Source: Glandiceps talaboti
Lineage: Eukaryota > Hemichordata > Enteropneusta > Spengelidae
Assembly (NCBI RefSeq): GCF_964340395.1
Contig: NC_135552.1
Span: 6,069,494-6,133,493, forward strand
Direction: 5' to 3'
Length of the DNA stretch: 64,000 nt
Shown in pieces: positions 39,171 to 55,260 of the stretch; the stretch's first letter is position 1, and each line of letters opens with the position of its first letter. The notes below the pieces were generated by a model, which searched no databases, was not told where the DNA came from, and was given only the letters and a program-made list of their open reading frames with translations. The translations under genes were made by a program, and so were the position numbers.

Positions 39171-39179
39171 GCTGTTTTA

Positions 39180-41100
39180 TGATTGATTAAACTTGTATTT
39201 CCAAACCCAATGTCCCATCTCAGAAAACAGTCAATAAAATCACAAACATGTGCTTCTCCGAGTTATCCTGATGTGTACGAGTACCACCCCAGCTATTTCA
39301 AAACAAACGCATAAATGCATACGTCGTGATGGGGTGAGTACGGACTCTTGTTTGGTCTCCGCTCTGTCTCCGTGCGTATGTTTGACTACGATGTCAGCCG
39401 ATGTCATTTACATGACGAGGATTATTGCTGGATAGTGCCAAAACATATGGAAACGATTTTTGAGAAATCTGGAAAGAATTTAATACGATTTCTCAACTTT
39501 CAAATTTGAATGAAACAAATATTTATGATGCCTCCATGATTGTATGTCTTGTCAGTTCGCGTTACGTTCATCTCAACAACATGCACAGAGCTAGAGATCG
39601 TAGAGAACAGTCGACAGGTATAGGAACTATGTGTACAACATAGACAGTTGTCCTTGAAATTTGATGATCATTACAGAAATAAAAGAGTTGCCAACGTTAG
39701 ATTTGTTTATGAATTATATCACACGTTTATCAGTATCAAATGTCTTACTAAATGTTTCAAACATGTCTTGCTTCGGGGTCATCAGAAAATTTAACTGAAA
39801 GTATGGGAATTATTGATCGAAATATATTCAGTCATAAAATTCTCAGGTTTCTGACAATTTCCAATACTTGTTACAAGAAAGGCTGCATTCCAAGAATATT
39901 TGGTTAGCTACATGTATTACATCTGATGCCATATACGTGACACGCACGATCATTGTCCAGTTTGCACCACATTGTGTGCCTCGCCTCCTGTACACGTACC
40001 GTACGTCTATTTTGTCTGTCAGTGCTACATTTTGCTTCCTCTCTTCATTTTTCTCAGATGTTTTAAGAATTTGAAAATAGTCAGTGTCCGATCGACAAAA
40101 TTTCTTTCCGCTGAAGTTTAGAAAACATTTAGTTCTACTCTACGTAAACGTCGTGTTGTTGCATCATACATCATGAGACGTCACATTGACCTCACACTTC
40201 GCTTCGCGCTTCCTTCAACGTCCGGTCCCTATGAAACTAGTTCGAAGGCTTTCGCTAGCGATAGCGTGGCCAGTCTTGTTTTACCGCGTAATCCTCAAAT
40301 GTTTTCCAAATAATTATGAATTTATTTCTTCTTCTTTTTTACACTTTGGGTATTTTACTTGCTATTAGTATTTCTGGGAAACTCATATTTAATTTTCCGA
40401 CCTTAGAATTTTTTTCAATGGTCGTTTTAGTACTTTCCTTAGCCGGTCTCACAACTAAACTGTTGTAGGTGGTTATACTTATAAGTTATAGCTGGGCGTT
40501 GTGCCCGGTAGGTAACCGGCTATTATCTACATCACTGCCTACTAGGTATAGGTACGTCAACGACACAACTACTTGACAGAAAACACTTGTCGCGCGTACA
40601 AAAAGTTGTATGAAATTGTGATTTTACTAAGGAGTGTAGCAACCCAGAACGTACATCGATCAAACTGAGAAACATTTTGGTTTCATTTTATGTCATTCTA
40701 TTTCAGTAACAATGTATCATTTTCACGTACCGTTCGCACATGTGAGCACAGGGAGCAGCGAGCATGTAACTGATTGATCGATCGATCGATCGGTTGATTT
40801 ATTGATTGATTGATTTATTATTTGGTTGAATGATTGATTGATTGAATGATCACTTTTTGTCGTGCAATATAACTTATTTTGTGTGCGATATTGATCAATT
40901 CACTCATTGAGTTTTAAAACTATTTCTTTTTCTTTCCCTGGTTACTTTGCTCTCAGCTATATCTCAGACCACTAAAAGTCTTAGGCTGTATGTAATTCTC
41001 TCTTTTCTTTATTGTCTAAGTAAAGACACCTTGTCCATTATTGGCCTCTTAAAACATCCCTTATCTTATAATTGGCGAGATATCACTTACATTTACAATT
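39180..41100. other. No gene recognised; GATT/GATC microsatellite
   Basis: A degenerate GATC/GATT tract is at 40769-40850. No reading frame has a recognisable motif. Confidence 0.5.
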
Positions 41101-41118
41101 TGCTTAATCTCTCATCTG

Positions 41119-41210
41119 CTGGGAGATTATCACACTGGGCAAACATTCGATCATGCATATTTACCAGTATATGCATGATCGAATGTTTGCCCAGTGTGAT
41201 AATCTCCCAG
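41119..41210. repeat. Perfect 42-bp inverted repeat with 8-nt loop
   Basis: 41119-41160 (CTGGGAGATTATCACACTGG...) is the exact reverse complement of 41169-41210; loop TTACCAGT. No flanking direct repeat is seen. It abuts a CA tract. Confidence 0.95.
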
Positions 41211-41212
41211 CC

Positions 41213-41229
41213 AACACACACCACACACA

Positions 41230-41301
<72 letters not shown>

Positions 41302-41320
41302 GACAGACAGACACATATAC

Positions 41321-41402
<82 letters not shown>
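41213..41402. repeat. (CA)n then (TA)n microsatellite
   Basis: CA repeats to about 41295, a short GACA stretch, then an uninterrupted TA tract 41324-41402. The tandem Tyr-Ile and Cys-Val reading frames here are artefacts. Confidence 0.98.
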
Positions 41403-41405
<3 letters not shown>

Positions 41406-41409
41406 GTTA

Positions 41410-43464
41410 TATTTCGGTAACATACTTGACATCGATATCAGTGTCCTAAATTACGTTCCAATGGAGGCATTGTGTACACTTCCTGTGCAGGTAAATAAAG
41501 AATGAGAGAGACCTCTCCTAACCTGAAAATAGGTGAGTAGATAGGGGTATATTGTTGTTTCGACAGCGAATCAACTTGTTGTTCGGGATTCCACTTTAAT
41601 ACTACCTAATACAGCTATGGACTAGATACCTATATATTAATTCAGTTGTGCGATGTTAACATTGACAACAAAACGACATTGTCGCCCAGTGATAGTCCAT
41701 AGCAGTATTGTGTAGACATTTCCTATGCATGTAAATATATCAAATAAAGTTCTCGTAACATGGATACAGATAAGTAGATATGGGTACGTTATTTGGATTC
41801 CTTTGGTGACAGGCAAGTTAACGGTCAGTCAACCATCAATTGTGTCTCATTCTGCACTAACAGGACCATTAAAGCAGGAAAAATAGTAATGCAATGGATT
41901 TGTCCTACGCATTATTGGTTTACAGAAACGAAAAACACAGGACACATTGATTGACTGATTGATTCATACATACATATGACAAATGCAACATAGGTGTATG
42001 GTCAACTTTTTCTATGACTTCAAGACGCAAGAACAAACCAAATAACCCGAATAGTAGATTCCGTCGGTGTTTGTTTTAATGATGGAAACCATAAATTACC
42101 TAAGTGGTAAGTGTGACTATAATTGTTCTAGTCACCTACATGTTGCGGATATCAATTATAAAATTAACTGAAACATGATAAAAAGTGCAATAATTAAAGG
42201 CCGAGTCTGCTGACAGGCGCCGGCCACGAGCACGTCGTGCTCGTACCCGACGCTGCGCCTGTCACGAGTACGTCATGCTCGTGACAGGTGTGACCTTTGA
42301 CATCCATTAAGACGTGTTTCGTCAAATACACGGTCTTATTACATTCGAAATTGATCGCTCAAACATTATATCAGTTCTCAAATCTGTTAATTTATGTGTG
42401 ATAGTATCTCTTTTTTCCCAACAACCGCGACTTCAGCTGCGTACCGCACACATGTGGCTTTAGCTCGTTGGTGGCGCTGTACTGTAGTATCAGTTGAGAC
42501 CGAAGGTAGTCACATACAACTTTGACAACATTTCTGTTTTGCTAATTTTTAGCACTCTGCAATGAATTCATGAGCACTAATGTTCATTTATACACAAATA
42601 TTTAGCTATATATAAACATATAAAAAACAAAGTAAGCTTTGCAGTTCGCCACGAATGTATGTAATAAAATGACCAAATAAACATCGTCGTTCAACTCCCC
42701 AGGTTTTTAGTCTCCCCCCCCCCACCAAAACCACCATTTTCACGATTATATGAAATATTTAAAAACGAAAAAACTGAGATGATGTAATAACTATATGCAT
42801 TAGAACTTAGACACATCCCTCGTAAAATACGTTGTTGGTGACGTAATCAAACTGGACGAAACGGGTAACTTTTGGTGATTCAGAATTAAAAAATCAACTA
42901 AAGTTTGTGACTTGCGAAATATAACTTATTGTGTCGAGACTTCCAATCACACAACTCCCACAGCTTAGTTAACAGTCAGTGACGTCGACCCTCGTCACTT
43001 TACGCCCCACCCACTTTACACAGCAATCAGGTCACAAAATGTCCGAACCATTTTAAAAATAAATCAGCAAATTACACAATGATGTATAACGGATACAAAA
43101 TCAATGGACGGGAAAGAAGAGACCATACAGATAATTATGGTTCACCGAACATCAAGTTGACCACTTGATTGATTTTATTCATTATAAAATGACCTTTATT
43201 CAATTTGAAAAACACGTTTACTCTAGAAATTGTCGACTTCCGGTTCAGAGATGCATTGCGTGAGACAAAATCGAACACGTACATGTAGTTGATGTTACGC
43301 TTACTTTCTCTTTATAACATTTGAAATAACATATATTCATCGAGAAACGATTGAAATACATATTGACATCCTTAATTGCGAGTGATTTCAATATAGAGAT
43401 TAACAACTACCAATGATGACAGAAACGGCTTTTATTACTCATAAATTCAGGGTACGGTTAGTGA
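41410..43464. other. No gene recognised; GC-rich palindromic patch at 42199-42300
   Basis: GGCCGAGTCTGCTGACAGGC at about 42199 is also found in reverse complement at about 2580-2606 inside the large element. It is followed by CACGAGCACGTCGTGCTCGT, self-complementary, and by a variant of it 40 bp later. The rest is unremarkable. Confidence 0.5.
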
Positions 43465-43573
43465 TAGTCTGTAAGGTACGCCGTGACGGTGCGCCCTCAA
43501 ACATCGGCCAAACCCTAACAGGTGTGAGAGGAGGCCGGTGAGGGCGAAACGTCACGACGTATCTTACAGTCTA
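43465..43573. mobile_element. Second copy of the AGTCTGTAAGG MITE, 109 bp
   Basis: Same ends as 36854-36953 and shares its 'gaggccggtg.gggcgaaacgtcacgacgta' interior. Flanked by GGTTAGTGA at 43456-43464 and 43574-43582. Confidence 0.85.
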
Positions 43574-43582
43574 GGTTAGTGA

Positions 43583-47596
<4,014 letters not shown>

Positions 47597-47639
47597 CACA
47601 CCAAAGTAATGACTAGAAGAGATGAAACAGTTCAAAAGT

Positions 47640-48905
47640 CGGCCTTACTATCAATCCCAAGATGTGAAGCGATAAGCAACGTTTCAATGTGACTTGCACA
47701 CCTTCATCAGGCTCAGCTGTTACAATAACTACATGACAAACCAAGAGTAACTGCGCATGTATGTTGTAAACAAAAGAGAACTTGATAAACACGTGACTAA
47801 AAGAGAGTGCAGTATAATACTGGTATAGACTAGTCTGGAATTCCTGTTGGTTCGTAATCATTAAGTCCTTGTGGGTACATCGATCTTGTTCTGTGTATCC
47901 AGATGCTTTCCGTTTGTTTTATTGTATTAATGTCTGGTTTTGGTATATGGCAAATGATTGTAGCTGTAAACGCGTTGTCGGATGTGTCCTGGCATCCAGA
48001 AATGAGGTACAACATATTTTAGTTCTTATGTTCGAGCAGTGTCCATTGATTCGTTTGTGGAAATGTTGAGTAGTTTGACCGATGTATTGTATGTTGCAGG
48101 TACGGCAGGTTATGGCATATATTACATTACATGACTTACAATTGACGTCATCCTTGATGTGATAGCTTTTTCCCGTGACTGTCGATGTGAAAACTTTGGT
48201 GTCTTGAATTATTGAGCAGCAGGCGCATCTTGGCGTTTTGCAAGGTTTGCAACCCCAATTGCAAGTAACTTGCTATGACTTTGCGTGTTTTAACCGGTTT
48301 TGATAAAGAATGTCGCCAATTGTCGCATGACTTGTTGCATACGAGTTGAAGACTGTAGTATAATTTGATTTTCGGCACTGATTTTCTGAAGATCTGGTTA
48401 GCGAGGGTCGTACATTGTAACCCAGGGCACTCTATTCGTTGGAGTTTTATGTTGGTATTGTAGCAATTTGGTGCGATTAGGGATGGAGGCACGAGCAAAC
48501 TGTGAATTGATGCATTTTTCAGAAAAACCACTGTTCGTGAGGAAGATGGGAAATTCTGAAAGTCGTTTATCGCACCATTCTGGTTTGCTACAAATGCGAC
48601 GGATTCTGAGAGCACCTGAGTAGACGATGGATTTAAAGGTATGCCGTGGATGACAACTTGTAGGCGGTAGATAACGATGGGAAGCGATGGGTTTACTGTA
48701 GAGATCAGTTTCTAATTTATTATAGTCTAGGTGTATATTGACGTCGAGGAATGCAACGTAGGTTGAGCTTATTTCTGCGGTGAATTTAATTTTCGGGTGG
48801 CGGTTGTTGAGTTGGTTTTGAAAAACATGTAGGTCTTTCTCGGTAGCTGTTGAGAAGGCAGCGAGATCATCGATGAACCGATCAGTTACTTCTGTGTGTG
48901 TTTAT
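47640..48905 (-). mobile_element. Penelope-like element remnant (RT plus GIY-YIG), minus strand
   Basis: On the minus strand, from about 48895 downward: DRFIDDLAAFSTATEKDLHV (the YxDD box of the reverse transcriptase), KFTAEISSTYVAFLDVNI, DLYSKPIASHRYLPP, YSGALRIRRICSKPEWC, KRLSEFPIF. Further on, after frame breaks, VIYAITCRTCNIQYIGQTTQ and HFHKRINGHCSNI, the Cys-containing GIY-YIG endonuclease start of Penelope-like elements. A short 3' part carries the typical 'ctgatgaagg...gaaacgtt' text. It is 5'-truncated just before the FIDD box and contains stops and frameshifts, so it is inactive. Confidence 0.85.
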
Positions 48906-49220
48906 ATATATATATATACAGGCTGATCATTAAGCAAGCTGAGGTGTTGTTTTACTTAATAGACCATTATACTTTTACTGATTCAGAACATCAATGAATA
49001 CATAAGTAGAAATCATTTCATTCGAAATGTACATTTCCACCATACCAAAGACAATACAGAAACTGTTGAATCTGTTGGAAAATATCATCATTGTCCTCAT
49101 TATAATTGATGCCGCAATCCATCAGTAATAATTAATTCAAGAATTAAATTTCACCTAAATGTGTAACCTGTCAATACTCGTTATTAACAATCAGCCAATA
49201 TTCATAAACAAGTCGCATGA
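48906..49220. other. Spacer, nothing recognised
   Basis: AT-rich; a short TA tract at 48905-48920 marks the truncated edge of the Penelope-like remnant. Confidence 0.5.
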
Positions 49221-50309
49221 TCAAAAACGAAGGCCTGGGTATCCGTGTACATTCGATTTAAAATTTAACCCTATCGCTCCTTTAGCCTTGGAATCGAATT
49301 CCAGTTGCTTAGATCCATGGACATCACTCTTTGACTCTAACGGTGGTGGACCACTGGGTATTGTACTGAACGCGAGTGGAGGGGGCCCAGGTCCAGGAGC
49401 TACATGCCGTAGTGAAACCCATATACCTGCAAATGCCTCAGCAGCATATGACCCAATGATTCCACCGAGGAGAGATCCAATAAGGGCACCAATGGCTGTA
49501 CCAACGCCCGGAAATACTGATCCCAATGCAGCACCTATCTCCCCACCAATAATGGATCCACCTGTCCCTCCTACAGTACCAGATAAAGCCAAGGTTGTAT
49601 GAGGACCAAACTTTCCATCGTCATTCTGCACAGCAATAGCGATACTTGCTGCATCTAGGGCGATACCAACAGCTGCAAGACCGATACCAAGCTTATTGTG
49701 GCCAACCCATCTGGTGAACTTGTTCGTGTTTTTTAATGAGTGAACATCCACCTTCTTCACTGATATAACAGTATCATTGAAGTGACCTATGTTCTCTCTC
49801 CCTTTTAATCCAACGTTGTCCCACGACTGATGTGGTATACGTTCTTTGTTTGAGATGTTGTACGGACGTTCGTTTGCTTTCATTCGTTTTTTATTTACGG
49901 CCCCGGAGCCTGGCTGTGGTATTGTATGGTCTTTCACTTTTACCTGATAGTCTTTACGACCAACTTTGAATTCAGCAGCCACTTCCGTAGTACCGGCCCT
50001 CTCAACACCTCTGTTTTGATATGATTTGGTGTGGTCGATGGATTCAGATATCCACATCTCATTGGTATTTGGATTACGTCTATGTTCTACCATTCCGGTG
50101 CGTTCTTTAACCATCTCAAATTCTTCGATACCCATTTTTCTGTAAACTCGCATTACCTTTGACTCATCAACGAAACGCCTGACACCTGCCTGAACACTCC
50201 CACTTCCCAAAGCCTCGGTAATATGTTTATCATCAATTTCGGTGGCATCAACATACGCCACTGTTCCATCTGTTGCTTCAAGTACATATAGATCATCGTT
50301 GGTAGCCAT
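49221..50309 (-). CDS. Glycine-zipper membrane protein, uncharacterised, intronless
   Basis: Uninterrupted 362-residue frame starting ATGGCTACC. The N-terminal 200 residues are polar and charged (ATDGTVAYVDATEI, RNPNTNEMWISESIDHTKSY). At about residues 210-232 there is a hydrophobic stretch (LGIGLAAVGIALDAASIAIA), then at about 243-303 a long glycine zipper (GGTGGSIIGGEIGAALG, GVGTAIGALIGSLLGGIIG) able to insert in membranes. The C-terminus is Pro/Gly-rich and ends in two short repeats of FxSxxHGYPG/DVHG type. No signal peptide. Glycine-zipper segments like this occur in bacterial secreted effectors and in several animal proteins of unknown role; membrane permeation is only one possibility. 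It lies 193 bp downstream of the small gene at 50503-50823 on the same strand. I do not recognise a named family. Confidence 0.85.
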   Translation of the reverse strand: MATNDDLYVLEATDGTVAYVDATEIDDKHITEALGSGSVQAGVRRFVDESKVMRVYRKMGIEEFEMVKERTGMVEHRRNPNTNEMWISESIDHTKSYQNRGVERAGTTEVAAEFKVGRKDYQVKVKDHTIPQPGSGAVNKKRMKANERPYNISNKERIPHQSWDNVGLKGRENIGHFNDTVISVKKVDVHSLKNTNKFTRWVGHNKLGIGLAAVGIALDAASIAIAVQNDDGKFGPHTTLALSGTVGGTGGSIIGGEIGAALGSVFPGVGTAIGALIGSLLGGIIGSYAAEAFAGIWVSLRHVAPGPGPPPLAFSTIPSGPPPLESKSDVHGSKQLEFDSKAKGAIGLNFKSNVHGYPGLRF

Positions 50310-50502
50310 ATTTAAAAGCTTACGTATACAGAATCATATACTAGTTATCTAATGAATCTTTAGTAACGATGAGACTAAACCCGTTATATTATGTTGGCTA
50401 ATTAGTTAGCTAAATATTATACTATTTTCGAAATAAACCATAATAATCTTAACTTCTTGTAAAATGTTTAGTCACGTCACATAACTTCATAAATACCCTC
50501 GT

Positions 50503-50823
50503 CTATGTCAAACGGAGACCGGTTTCCTTTTGCCAAATTGCACCGTACTTGGTTCGGTATATTTCGATGTCGTTTTCTTGTTTCTCTATGATGAAGCTAC
50601 GGTCGGAGTCATCAGTGTACGTTGCCGATGCATAACCTTGCCAATGCCCTTGACTATCTTTTGTTATCACCGAAATTGTATTTCGTCCGTGGCCAGTTGG
50701 AATACAGACGGATTCCTTGTCATTCAGAATTTGAGTAGTATTGCGATTGTCATTGTCTGTCAGTTGAATTTGAATTTTTTCACCCGAGTTGTTTGCAACG
50801 TGAGTGTTGTGTTGCTGGCCCAT
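50503..50823 (-). CDS. Small polar protein (106 aa), partner of the glycine-zipper gene
   Basis: Uninterrupted frame beginning MGQQHNTHVANNSGEKIQIQ, so Gly2 could be myristoylated after Met removal. It shows alternating hydrophobic/polar residues (IQIQLTD, RNTTQIL, NTISVITK, ASATYTDDSDRSFII) typical of a beta-sandwich, and no membrane span or signal peptide. Thirty-three bases before the ATG the minus strand has a strong splice acceptor (polypyrimidine then TTGCAG, exon from 50856), so the start is preceded by a spliced untranslated exon. I remember similar small proteins in other marine invertebrates but no function. The pairing with the glycine-zipper gene on the same strand suggests a shared job; this is inference. 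Confidence 0.75.
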   Translation of the reverse strand: MGQQHNTHVANNSGEKIQIQLTDNDNRNTTQILNDKESVCIPTGHGRNTISVITKDSQGHWQGYASATYTDDSDRSFIIEKQENDIEIYRTKYGAIWQKETGLRLT

Positions 50824-50856
50824 TTAGAATACTTTAAACGCCTAAGCAGCAGAAGT
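50824..50856 (-). other. 5' untranslated piece after a splice acceptor
   Basis: TTTTCTTTTCTTTCTTGCAG precedes 50856 on the minus strand, a near-ideal acceptor. A candidate upstream exon is P2 at 55261-55355. Confidence 0.6.
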
Positions 50857-50875
50857 CTGCAAGAAAGAAAAGAAA

Positions 50876-50904
50876 AGTGAGTGAGTGAGTGAGTGAGTGA
50901 GTGA

Positions 50905-50940
<36 letters not shown>

Positions 50941-51190
50941 ATGTGTGTATCGTATGTATATATGTATCGTATGTGTGTATCGCATGTATGTATGTTACAT
51001 ACGAATGTTTGTTATGTATGTTACATGCGTATGTATTTAAGGTATGTCGCTAATGTATGTTACGTACGCTACGTATGTATGTTTTGTATGTCACGTATGT
51101 ATGTTACCTACGTACGTCATGTGTGTATGTTATTAATGTTCCGTATGTATGTAACGTATGTTATGTCTATCTTACATATGTATGTGTGAT
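50876..51190. repeat. GAGT/TG/TATG microsatellite decaying into a TATGTATGT-rich stretch
   Basis: Starts with (GTGA)n, then TG and TATG repeats, then degenerate GTATGTNNCGTATG text to about 51190. The Tyr/Cys/Val-rich frame is an artefact. Confidence 0.9.
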
Positions 51191-52259
51191 TGGAAAAATA
51201 AAATGAGGTGTTCTACATGTACAATTATTTTGTCAAACTTAACTTTTATCAAAAATCAAAATGTTTCCTTTTGCTTATACATTACATGATTACAGTTAGC
51301 TGAATAATAGGGCTACTCATAAAAACTATTAGCATACTTTTGAAATTCTGACAATTCCATGAATATGTTACGAAATTTAGCAAATATTACATGAATACAC
51401 ACAGGCTAGTTTATTTACTCGTTTGGTTTGTTGTTATTTCGCAACACAATGTTGTCTGAAATCCTTGCAATCAGAAAGTTTTGTCTGTCTCTAATTTTGA
51501 CAAAGAAGTGAAGCACATGTTGACCAGGTAATATATGTCAGAAAATATTGCCACTTTGCTTGCAAATATGGTGTAATTGTAGGCCCAGTGACTTTATCAG
51601 AAACTTTCTGCAGATACAATGACATGATTGCAGACAGATTCCCATAGTTTGAATTGAGTAACACTCACAAATCATCATTGACAGCAATGAAGTTCACAAA
51701 TTTCAGCCAATGAACATGGTTCTGTTATTTTTTGTTAAGAGAAGACGTTGCACCATGTGCACAGTCTCTTTCAATTGGAAACAGTGCTACTGCATGTGCA
51801 ACCACCTCGTCTGAGGTGGCGCACATCATACGTGAGTGCAACTGAGGACGGGGGATGGCAGCTGGTGATTTGATATTGACACCAATTGAATAGGTTGCCA
51901 TATACAGTTTTGACAGTTTTTAAATTAATTCAGAAAAAGTTTGATGTCTTTGGGGATCGTAAAAAAAATTCTAAGGCTGAATTGATGTTTTTACATAACG
52001 CTGTCTATTCCGACATTGTACATATAATTTAAGAATTTACAGTATACGTGTATCAACAAAGATCATTTATCAACTGATGTGAAAATTCATTAAACTTACG
52101 AAAGGCATTCAGTTTGCTGGTTTTCTATTAGTAGTATGTTTTTTTAATTTTCTATAGGAATTTTCACTTTGTAAATATACTTTAAATATATTTTAACTTT
52201 TTTTTTATTTCATTTTTATTTTTGCAATTTAAAAAAGAATGTTTTTGGAAATATTTTAT
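51191..52259. other. No feature recognised
   Basis: Contains only a small hairpin CCACCTCGTCTGAGGTGG near 51806. Confidence 0.5.
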
Positions 52260-53215
52260 TTCGGCTTTCTGTTTGTTTCTTCGCTTCCGGCTTTGGACCA
52301 CTCGATTTCCATAGTAGGGGTGTGAAGTAACTAAATGACCAACTTCCGGTAGCCCTAACACGTCTCTGTACTCACCCGTGTGCACAGTTGATTTGAATAT
52401 ATACACCAACATACAATGGTGCTCCTACTGGCATATGCTAGACATTCCTATGTTCTAAATGCTTTTCATCCAATCATTCAACTCATTGTGATAAACGTTC
52501 AATCTACTATTTAGTGCCTTTTTTACCCATGTCAACAGATTGCACGTATTGAGGGACTGGCCATTATCTTCGGCCGGGTGATGGGGGTGGGGGGAAGTAC
52601 TCAGTTATCCTAAACAGTATTAACGTGAAATTTACTGTAAAAAAGGTATGGTAGGTAATATATCTAAACATATACCTTATACGACACCCCCCCCCCCCTC
52701 ATAAGAGAGTTGATAATGCTATCTTGCAAAGTACTGGAGATGTGTCATACAGTCAAACAGTCTTTTCTCTTAGTCGCAGTGATACACAATGTATCAGCAT
52801 ACGAAAGATTCTGGGAGGAGTGTCAACGTGTTTGAAAAAAAAAATAATCATGGGATCATCCTATTTGGGCTTTTACAGATGCCCCAGTTTCAGAGTCCTT
52901 TTGCTGGCCCGCTGGAAAATCCAAAATACACCGATCCCCGCCCCTTTCAGTGAAATTCACCAGTCCCTAACTTCGATCATTTGCCCTCTTTTGACTGGGG
53001 TAGAATAAGACATACTGTTTATTGCAATGAGTTGAACATTTAGACGAAGAGCACTCAGAACTCTATCATCTGCCAGTAGGAGTTTTATTGTATGCATTTG
53101 TATGTATTCAAATCAAATGTGCATGTTAGGTCTAACGGAAGTCGACGGTCATTGTTACTCCACACCCCTACTATGGAAATCAAGTGGTGCAAAGCCGGAA
53201 ACAAAACAAAAAGAA
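52260..53215. repeat. Long inverted repeat, arms of 200 bp or more
   Basis: GATTTCCATAGTAGGGGTGT at about 52306 has its reverse complement at about 53160; CAACTCATTGTGATAAACG (52479) pairs with CGTTTATTGCAATGAGTTG-like text at 53015-53035. Arms diverge moderately, so this is an old non-autonomous element or inverted duplication. Confidence 0.7.
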
Positions 53216-53284
53216 ATAGCAAAACTGAAAGTGAATTTTTTTTAAAAGTTGAAATATATTTATAAGTCAAAAATATACATTTAG

Positions 53285-54900
53285 AAATCACAAAAATATA
53301 ATTAAACCAGATTTAAACAGAATGCCTCCCATACGTATAAGAGGAAAACCATAGACTTTTGGGCCAACACACATTGTTGGAATGCAAAATTCTAAACGAT
53401 AGCTATTATACATGATGTACCACTTAATTGGGAAATTAATTATATGAATAAATGAAATTTGAAGCTTGCAAGTTAACACATTGCGTAATTATTTTAAAAA
53501 ACATTGATTATGCAAATTAACCAAATAGATTATAAGTTACAACATCAAGCTTTAAATGACATGACACATGCACTTCTTTACCATCGACCATTAATACATA
53601 TAAAAATTATCTGAAATTTAGAAGTTTGCATTCTTAAGAAATAGCTTAATTACCGAAAATAATTAATTATGTAAATTAGTCATAAAATTGAAACCTATAT
53701 CAACAGGCTTTAGAGGATTGTGCTTTGTCATGGTTGATGTATGTGCCAAATTATATGGAATTGAACGTGCATCCCAAAGATATAGCTTAATTACTGAAGA
53801 TCATTATTTATTCAATTTACTAATTAAAAGTAAAGACTATGTCAACAAACATGTACGCATTGTTATGATTGGTATATGCACCAAATTCTATGAAATTTGA
53901 AGCTTCCATTCTTAAGATAAAGCGCAATTACTGAATGTCATTAATTATGCAAATTATTCATTAAAACTGTAATCTATATTCAACAAGCTTTATAGGACAT
54001 ATGCACGTAGTTATGGTTAACGTATGTACTAAATTATATTGAAATTGAAGTATGCATTTTTAAAATATATATCCTAATTATTGAAATTAATTAATTATGC
54101 AAGTTATTCATAAAATCTTTAAGCTAAATCGACAAACCTTATAGGACATAAGCGCTTTTTATGGTTAATGTATGAACCAAATTATATTGAATTTGAAGTA
54201 TGCATTCCAAAGACATAGCCTATTTACTCAAAATCATTAATTATGCAAATAACTAATTAATATTCATTGGATGTTTACCAAAATCTAATCAGTTCTTGCC
54301 ATTAGCATATGAAAGATGTGTAGTAAATTTCATTATAATTGAGAGCCATTTTTAAGAAAATGATGACAAAGCGAGACACACACACACACACACATACATA
54401 CAGATGGACGGACAGACAGACAGACATCGCAATTTCAATACCCCCACCCCCTTACGGGAGGTAAAAATCGTACAACTAATACAAAACCAGATTTAAACTG
54501 AATGCCTCCCGTAAGAGCAAAACCATAGATTTTTGGTCCTACACACATTGTTCCAATGCAAAATTCTGAGCTATAGCTATTATACATGATATACCCTTTA
54601 ATTGGAAAATTAATTAAGATAAAGCTTAATTATCGAAAATCATTAATTATGAAAATTCTTCATTAAAGCTATACACTACATCAACAAACTGTATGCACTT
54701 TGTTATCGTTAACGTATGTACCAATTATATTTAATTTGAAGTATGCGTTCCAAAAATATAGCCAAATAACTAATTAAATGTTCATTGGATGTTTACCAAA
54801 ATCTAATCAGTTCCTTTCATTACTATTTGAAAAATGTGTAGCAAATTTAAATAGAATCGATGCAGTATTTTTTGACATATCTTGTCCACACACACGTACG

Positions 54901-54963
<63 letters not shown>

Positions 54964-55010
54964 GCATAGCATAACCCCTCCCTCTTACGGGAGGTAAAAA
55001 TGGACATATA
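53285..55010. repeat. AT-rich degenerate tandem repeats and dispersed repeat copies
   Basis: 'aattatgcaaattattcattaaaac' type units recur about every 150 bp from 53505 to 54250. Two related copies end in CA/GACA tracts and CTTACGGGAGGTAAAAAT (about 54360-54490 and 54890-55035). ACCAGATTTAAAC...GAATGCCTCCC occurs at about 53308 and 54486. Confidence 0.75.
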
Positions 55011-55260
55011 AAATAAAATCGTACAACTAATACAAAACATTCGGAAAATAAAATTCTAATTCTAAAAATTCTTTTTGGCCTACTCGGCTTGCCATAGACA
55101 CACCCTTCATTCCCAGTACATACAGGGGGATCTCTCTCATTATATTATAAATACTCAAAGAGAACCGAATAAATTAGCTATGATTCAATATTTTGCAAAC
55201 GACTCGTTTTCACAAAGTCCTCGTAAACATTGGTATCGTATAATGTATCCATGTACTTAC

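Noticed and set aside
48148-48615. 155-residue minus-strand frame
   Set aside because: It is out of frame with the Penelope-like protein motifs that can be read in the same stretch.
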